Below the pieces are notes generated by a model that saw nothing but the letters and a program-made list of their open reading frames with translations, had not been told where the DNA came from and made no database searches. Positions 60,139 to 64,000 of a stretch of DNA of 64,000 nucleotides are shown piece after piece; position 1 is the stretch's first letter; each line of letters starts with the position of its first letter. The DNA lies in the NCBI GenBank assembly GCA_001556125.1, contig LSIG01000183.1, positions 24,523-88,522 of the forward strand, in the 5' to 3' direction. Position numbers and translations under genes: made by a program. The stretch comes from Rhizobiales bacterium CCH10-E5. GTDB lineage: Bacteria > Pseudomonadota > Alphaproteobacteria > Rhizobiales > Beijerinckiaceae.

Positions 60139-61374
60139 TCATTTCGGGGCCGGCAGGGCGGCAGCCAGCCGTGACAGCAGGAACAGCGACAGGGCGGCCG
60201 CGCCCGAGAGCACGATCAGCAGGATCGTGCTCGGCAGCAGCCCGGCCCGCTCGACCATGACCGCGAAGGCGACCGGCGCAGCCGCCCGGATGGCCAGCCC
60301 CGGCGCCGATAGCTTGCCCAGCATCGCCCCATAGCCGGCCGGGCCGAAGAGCCGCAGCGGCACCGTGCCCCGCACGATCGAGCTCAGCCCCATGCTGACG
60401 CCATAGGCGATGGCGAAGAGCCCGGCGAGCGTCGCCGTCGTGCCGCTGACCAGCAGCAGCGCGAAGCCGAGCGGCATCAGCGTCGCCGAAACCCAGGCGG
60501 TCGTAGTCGGCTCGAGTTCCGTTCCGAACAGCATTTCGACCAGCCGCCCCGCCACCTGGGAGGGGCCGACCATGGCGCCGATGCCGACGGCGAGCGCCGC
60601 GCTGAGCCCCAGGCCCTGCAACATCGTCAACAGATGCACCGACATGGCCGAGACCACGAAGCCCTGGAGGGAGAAGGCCAGTGCCAGCAGCAGAAAGGCG
60701 CGCATCCGGTCCCGGCCGAGGAGATAGGTGTGCGCATCCCCCTCCGGCCTGGGCGCCGTGACGGCCGCGGCCTTGCCGCTACGGGCCGGCAGCAGCAGCG
60801 CATGCAGCGGCAGGCACAGCACGAGATAGCCGATCGCATAGAACTGGTAGATGCTGCGCCAGTCGTGATGCGCGAGCAGGGCCGTCGTCAGCGGCCAGAA
60901 CAATGTCGAGGCGAAGCCGCCGATCAGCGTGAGCTTGCTGATCGCGCGGCGGGCGCCGGCCCCGTGAGCCTGGGTCAGCGCGGTGAAGGCGGCATCGTAG
61001 AACACGAGCGTTCCCACGGTCTCCACCGCGATCATGGCGGCATAGAAGCTCACCGGGTCGCGCGCCTGCGACAGGCCGTAGAGCGCGGCCGCCGCCAGCA
61101 CGCTGCCGAGGCTCATCATCGCCCGCGTGCCGTAACGGTCGATCAACTGGCCGGAGAAGGGCGCCACCAGACCGCCGGCCAGCAGCCCGGCGGCAAAGGC
61201 GCCATAGGTCCACTCCGGCGCCCAGCCGAAGCTCTTGGTGATCTCCGGCGCGAGCACCGCAAAGGCATAGTAGAGCGTGCCATAGCCGGCGACCTGCGTG
61301 GCGCCGAGCGCCAGGATGAGACCCAGGCCGCCTTGCGCGGCGGTCTGGGGCAGTGGGGTGGGCATGGTCGTCAT
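60139..61374 (-). CDS. MFS transporter of the second ars-like operon
   Basis: A 411-residue major facilitator with twelve hydrophobic helices (GYGTLYYAFAVLAPEITKSF, SGQLIDRYGTRAMM). ATG 61374 overlaps the stop of the flavoprotein gene, so the two are co-translated downstream of an ArsR regulator. No arsB or acr3 is in the window, so this protein is a candidate arsenical exporter, which is inference. It is convergent with the ArsR-ArsC gene across about 145 bases with no gene. Confidence 0.88.
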   Translation of the reverse strand: MTTMPTPLPQTAAQGGLGLILALGATQVAGYGTLYYAFAVLAPEITKSFGWAPEWTYGAFAAGLLAGGLVAPFSGQLIDRYGTRAMMSLGSVLAAAALYGLSQARDPVSFYAAMIAVETVGTLVFYDAAFTALTQAHGAGARRAISKLTLIGGFASTLFWPLTTALLAHHDWRSIYQFYAIGYLVLCLPLHALLLPARSGKAAAVTAPRPEGDAHTYLLGRDRMRAFLLLALAFSLQGFVVSAMSVHLLTMLQGLGLSAALAVGIGAMVGPSQVAGRLVEMLFGTELEPTTTAWVSATLMPLGFALLLVSGTTATLAGLFAIAYGVSMGLSSIVRGTVPLRLFGPAGYGAMLGKLSAPGLAIRAAAPVAFAVMVERAGLLPSTILLIVLSGAAALSLFLLSRLAAALPAPK

Positions 61375-62687
61375 CAGGCGGTCGCGAGCTCCGGGGCCTT
61401 GGTGGTGCTGCCGCAACCGCAGCCGGTCTCGCCGGCGGCCTTCGCGTCGTGATCCTGCGCGCAGCAGGCGGTGCTGGCGGCGGGAAGCACGAGGTCGACC
61501 CGCCTTGCCGCCTCATGGTCGCCCGCGAGCGCGGCGACGATGGAGCGGATCTGCTCATGGCCGGTCGCGAGCAGGAAGGTCGGGGCCCGGCCATAGGCCT
61601 TCATCCCGGCGATGTAGAAGCCGGGCTCGGGATGGGCGAGCTCGGCCGCGCCATGCGGGCGCACCGTGCCGCAGGAATGTTCGTTCGGGTCGATCAGCGG
61701 CGCCAGCACTGGCGGGCATTCCAGCGCCGGGTCGAGCGCGACCCGCAATTCCCGGAGCGGGCCGAGGTCCGGGCGGAAGCCGGTGGCGACGATCAGCTCG
61801 TCGACCAGGACCGTGCGACCGTCATCGGCGATCAGCCGCAGTCCGGCCGCATCGCTCTCGATACGCTCGGGCCGGTACCCGGTTTCGACGGCGAGGCGCC
61901 CGCTCTCGACGAGCTGCGCGAGGCGCAGACCGAGTTCGCCGCGCGCCGAGAGTTGGTCGGCGGCGCCACCGCCATAGGCCTTGGCGACATCCGCGCCGCG
62001 ATAGAGCCAGTTGATCGCCGTCGGAACCGGGGCGTCGGGCAGGGCGGCGAGCGCGGTCAGCGTGCCGATGGCGCTGTGACCGCCGCCGAGCACGGCGACC
62101 CTGCGGCCGGCATAGCGCGCGCGGTCGGCGCCGAGCACATCCGGCATGCCATAGCGGATCCGCCCGGCGTTCTGCGCCTCGCCGATGGCGGGAAGCCCGC
62201 CCGAGCCGGCGGGGTTGGGCGAGAACCAGGTGCCGGAGGTGTCGATCACGGCATCCGTGAAGAGCGTCGTCTCCTCGCCGCCGGTGCGGCAGCGCAGCGC
62301 GAAGGGCGCGGTCTCGCGCCCGGCGGTGCGGACCTTGTCGAAGCCGCGGCGCGAGACGGCCACGACCTCGGTGCTCAGCCGGATGCGCTCGCGCATCGCA
62401 GTGATCGCCGCCAGCGGAGCGAGGTAGCGCGCGACGAGATCGCCGCCGGTCGGATAGCTGTCGCCGTCCGGGCGCGTCCAACCGACCGCTTCCAGCAGCC
62501 GCTCGGCCGCCGCATCGACATTGAAGGCCCAGGGCGAGAACATCGGAACATGCGCCCAGTGCCGAACGGCATGGCCGACCGCAGGCCCCTTCTCCAGCAC
62601 GACCGGATCGAGCCCGCGCTCGATCACATGTGCGGCGGCCGCGAGGCCCACCGGTCCCGCACCGATGATGGCGATCGTCTGGCTCAT
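61374..62687 (-). CDS. NAD(P)/FAD-binding oxidoreductase with cysteine-rich tail (ArsO-like)
   Basis: A 437-residue flavoprotein monooxygenase-like protein. The FAD motif GAGPVG is at 9-14 and the NADPH motif VLGGGHSAIG near 204. The last 35 residues are cysteine-rich (STACCAQDHDAK, then GCGCGS), a tail suited to binding As(III). Related flavoproteins in ars operons are called ArsO, with no firm activity known. It lies between arsR and the MFS gene. Confidence 0.85.
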   Translation of the reverse strand: MSQTIAIIGAGPVGLAAAAHVIERGLDPVVLEKGPAVGHAVRHWAHVPMFSPWAFNVDAAAERLLEAVGWTRPDGDSYPTGGDLVARYLAPLAAITAMRERIRLSTEVVAVSRRGFDKVRTAGRETAPFALRCRTGGEETTLFTDAVIDTSGTWFSPNPAGSGGLPAIGEAQNAGRIRYGMPDVLGADRARYAGRRVAVLGGGHSAIGTLTALAALPDAPVPTAINWLYRGADVAKAYGGGAADQLSARGELGLRLAQLVESGRLAVETGYRPERIESDAAGLRLIADDGRTVLVDELIVATGFRPDLGPLRELRVALDPALECPPVLAPLIDPNEHSCGTVRPHGAAELAHPEPGFYIAGMKAYGRAPTFLLATGHEQIRSIVAALAGDHEAARRVDLVLPAASTACCAQDHDAKAAGETGCGCGSTTKAPELATA

Positions 62688-62721
62688 GACTGTTCTCCCT
62701 GTCCCCTGATCGCCGGCGCCG

Positions 62722-63039
62722 TCAGGCGGCGCTGGCACCCGACGTCTCGCAGCACTCGTCGCGGCAGCACTCCGCCACGAGGAAGTCGACGAGCCCGTTC
62801 ATCACCTCGAAATTCGCGCGGCAGACGAGGGTGCGGCCCTGCCGCTCCTGCGTCACCAGCCCGGCGACGATCAGCGCCTTCAGATGAAAGGAGAGGGTCG
62901 ACTGCGCGATGCCCAGCCGGCTCTGGCAATCCCCCACCGACAACCCGCCATGACCGGCGCGGACGAGGGCGCGGTAGAGCGAAAGCCGGGTCGGGTTGCC
63001 CAGCGCCTCCAGGCGCGACGCTGCGATGATCGTGTCCAT
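62722..63039 (-). CDS. arsR: ArsR family transcriptional repressor
   Basis: A 105-residue ArsR/SmtB protein with a winged helix (LGNPTRLSLYRAL, AQSTLSFHLKALIVAGLV) and a C-terminal cysteine cluster (Cys91, 92, 96, 97 in ECCRDECC) that probably binds As(III) or Sb(III), unlike the classical ELCVC site. It is the first gene of the second arsenic-type operon. A dyad upstream may be its operator. Confidence 0.92.
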   Translation of the reverse strand: MDTIIAASRLEALGNPTRLSLYRALVRAGHGGLSVGDCQSRLGIAQSTLSFHLKALIVAGLVTQERQGRTLVCRANFEVMNGLVDFLVAECCRDECCETSGASAA

Positions 63040-63074
63040 GCCGCGAGCATGATCGACACCGCAAAGGTCGTCAA

Positions 63075-63096
63075 TCGATATTTCCGGTTTTATCGA
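63075..63096. promoter_or_regulatory. candidate ArsR operator upstream of arsR
   Basis: TCGATA (63075-63080) and TATCGA (63091-63096) form a 6-bp dyad over 10 bases in an AT-rich patch 36 bases before the arsR start. Its position fits autoregulation. It differs from the CGACATAT sites of the arsJ/arsC region, implying separate regulators. Confidence 0.55.
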
Positions 63097-63123
63097 AATG
63101 AAGCGCTGCTGCGGGTGCGCCCG

Positions 63124-64000
63124 TCAGAACCGGTAGATCCGACGCGCATTGTCATGGAACAGGCGGTCGCGCTCGCTTTCGCTCATCGCCGCCGTCGCGG
63201 TGAGGAAGCCGGTGAAGATCGTGTCGAAATCCCCCACGAGCCCGTCGACCGGGAAATTGCTGGCGAACATCGCCCTGTCCAGCCCGAAGATCGCGATCGC
63301 GTCGCGGATCACCGGGCCGTTGGCCTCGACCGTCCAGGGCCGCCCCGGCAGGCCGATGCCGGAGATCTTCAGGGCGATATTGGGCTGCGCGGCCGCCTGC
63401 TCCAGCGCGCGGCGCCAGGCGGCGAGCGCTTCCGGGCTGCGGTCGGCCGGCAGGCCGGTGTGGTTGACGACGATCTGGGTCGTCGGGAAATCCCTGGCCA
63501 GATCGACCGCCGCATCGAGATGCCACCAGGGCGTCTGCACATCATAGGACAGCCCGTGGCGCGCCAGCAGGGCATAGCCCTCGCGCCAGCGCGGATCGTC
63601 CATCGAGCCCGGTGCGCCGCGGCGGGCGTCCGCTGGCTTTGCCGCTGCGGCGGGCTTGTGCCGGACGCCGCGAACGATCGGCACCGCGGCATGGGAGGCG
63701 AGCAGAGCGCCGGCCTCGGGCGCCGCGAAATCGCACCAGGCGACGATGACGGAGGGCACGCCCTCGCGGGCCGCGACCGCCGCGACCCAGGGGCTTTCCA
63801 GCGCCGCCTTGTCGCGCGCCCACTCGGCCTCGACATAGACCGAGCCGGTGACCGGCCAGCCCTTGGTGTCGGCGCGGTAGTCGGCCGGCAGGTAGTCCCG
63901 GCAGATCGGCGAATAGTCGCCATAGCGGAACGGGATGCGCTCCTCCTTCAGCCAGGGCAGGTCGTTGGCGAGGTCCCAGATATGGTGATGCGCGTCGATC
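63124..64000 (-). CDS. amidohydrolase (2-pyrone-dicarboxylate lactonase-like), 5'-truncated at the window edge
   Basis: The visible 291 residues are most of a TIM-barrel amidohydrolase of the Amidohydro_2 family. The N-terminal metal motif DAHHHIWD is at the window edge (about 63970-64000), so only a few residues are missing. Further motifs are VNHTGLP and FASNFPVDGL near the end. Members hydrolyse lactones of aromatic or sugar catabolism. The GTG at 63759 that begins an internal frame is not the start, since the frame stays open to 64000. Confidence 0.88.
   Translation of the reverse strand, partial: IDAHHHIWDLANDLPWLKEERIPFRYGDYSPICRDYLPADYRADTKGWPVTGSVYVEAEWARDKAALESPWVAAVAAREGVPSVIVAWCDFAAPEAGALLASHAAVPIVRGVRHKPAAAAKPADARRGAPGSMDDPRWREGYALLARHGLSYDVQTPWWHLDAAVDLARDFPTTQIVVNHTGLPADRSPEALAAWRRALEQAAAQPNIALKISGIGLPGRPWTVEANGPVIRDAIAIFGLDRAMFASNFPVDGLVGDFDTIFTGFLTATAAMSESERDRLFHDNARRIYRF

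Noticed and set aside
1..64000. CRISPR arrays, tRNA/rRNA genes, insertion sequences, prophage or toxin-antitoxin modules
   Set aside because: No regularly spaced repeats, no tRNA or rRNA sequences, no transposase, integrase or phage-like proteins were recognised on either strand.

Overview
The window is strongly GC-rich DNA, densely packed with genes and showing the long antisense shadow frames typical of such genomes. It looks like a chromosomal segment of an alphaproteobacterium of the Hyphomicrobiales, for example the Bosea/Bradyrhizobium side of the order. That placement is an inference from a minCDE operon, Sox-type genes, many ABC importers, and two palindromic REP-like elements of a kind I associate with these genomes. 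I found no rRNA, tRNA, CRISPR array, transposase or phage gene.

Layout: (1) 1-6480, an amine/opine/D-amino-acid catabolic block: the end of a PotC-type permease, a heterotrimeric Hcn/opine-oxidase-like dehydrogenase with two different FAD subunits, a RidA protein and a cytoplasmic gamma-glutamyltransferase. (2) 6629-11162, a SelO/YdiU AMPylase divergent from an acyl-CoA-synthetase/GNAT fusion, then a small DUF2934 protein. (3) 11463-16370, a molybdenum hydroxylase pair (IorA/IorB type) coupled to SoxX, a SoxY-like carrier with an abnormal C-terminal arm, SoxZ and a diheme SoxA, with no soxB or soxCD. (4) 16459-24296, a peptide/nickel-class ABC importer split over two convergent operons, with a glycerophosphodiesterase and an alkaline-phosphatase-superfamily enzyme. 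(5) 24421-27741, a LysR regulator, a cystathionine beta-lyase-like enzyme and an orphan amino-acid binding protein.

(6) 27766-36527 (minus strand) is a long metal operon: a small cysteine-containing protein, a small membrane protein, YcnI, a CopC-CopD fusion, PCuAC, three tandem binding proteins, a FecCD permease and its ATPase. It diverges from a COG0523 (CobW-like) metallochaperone GTPase across a Zur-like box. (7) 38001-43976, a cobalamin riboswitch followed by a methyltransferase and a complete nickel/peptide-type ABC importer whose two ATPases are fused. This is a good candidate for cobalt, corrinoid or metallophore uptake. (8) 43964-45797, a small protein, an MFS transporter and another small protein. 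(9) 45946-49749, a PaoABC-type aldehyde oxidoreductase, then two secreted hydrolases, a quinone oxidoreductase and an HpaI-type aldolase up to 53870.

(10) 54290-56144, minC-minD-minE. (11) 56151-63039, arsenic resistance: arsJ with its dedicated GAPDH, divergent from arsC and an ArsR-ArsC fusion, then a second arsR operon with a flavoprotein and an MFS transporter carrying cysteine-rich features. The window ends in a 5'-truncated amidohydrolase (minus strand). The least conventional units are region 3 (molybdoenzyme plus a Sox-like carrier with an ACID rather than GGCGG arm) and regions 6-7 (two neighbouring metal-import systems with separate visible control elements).
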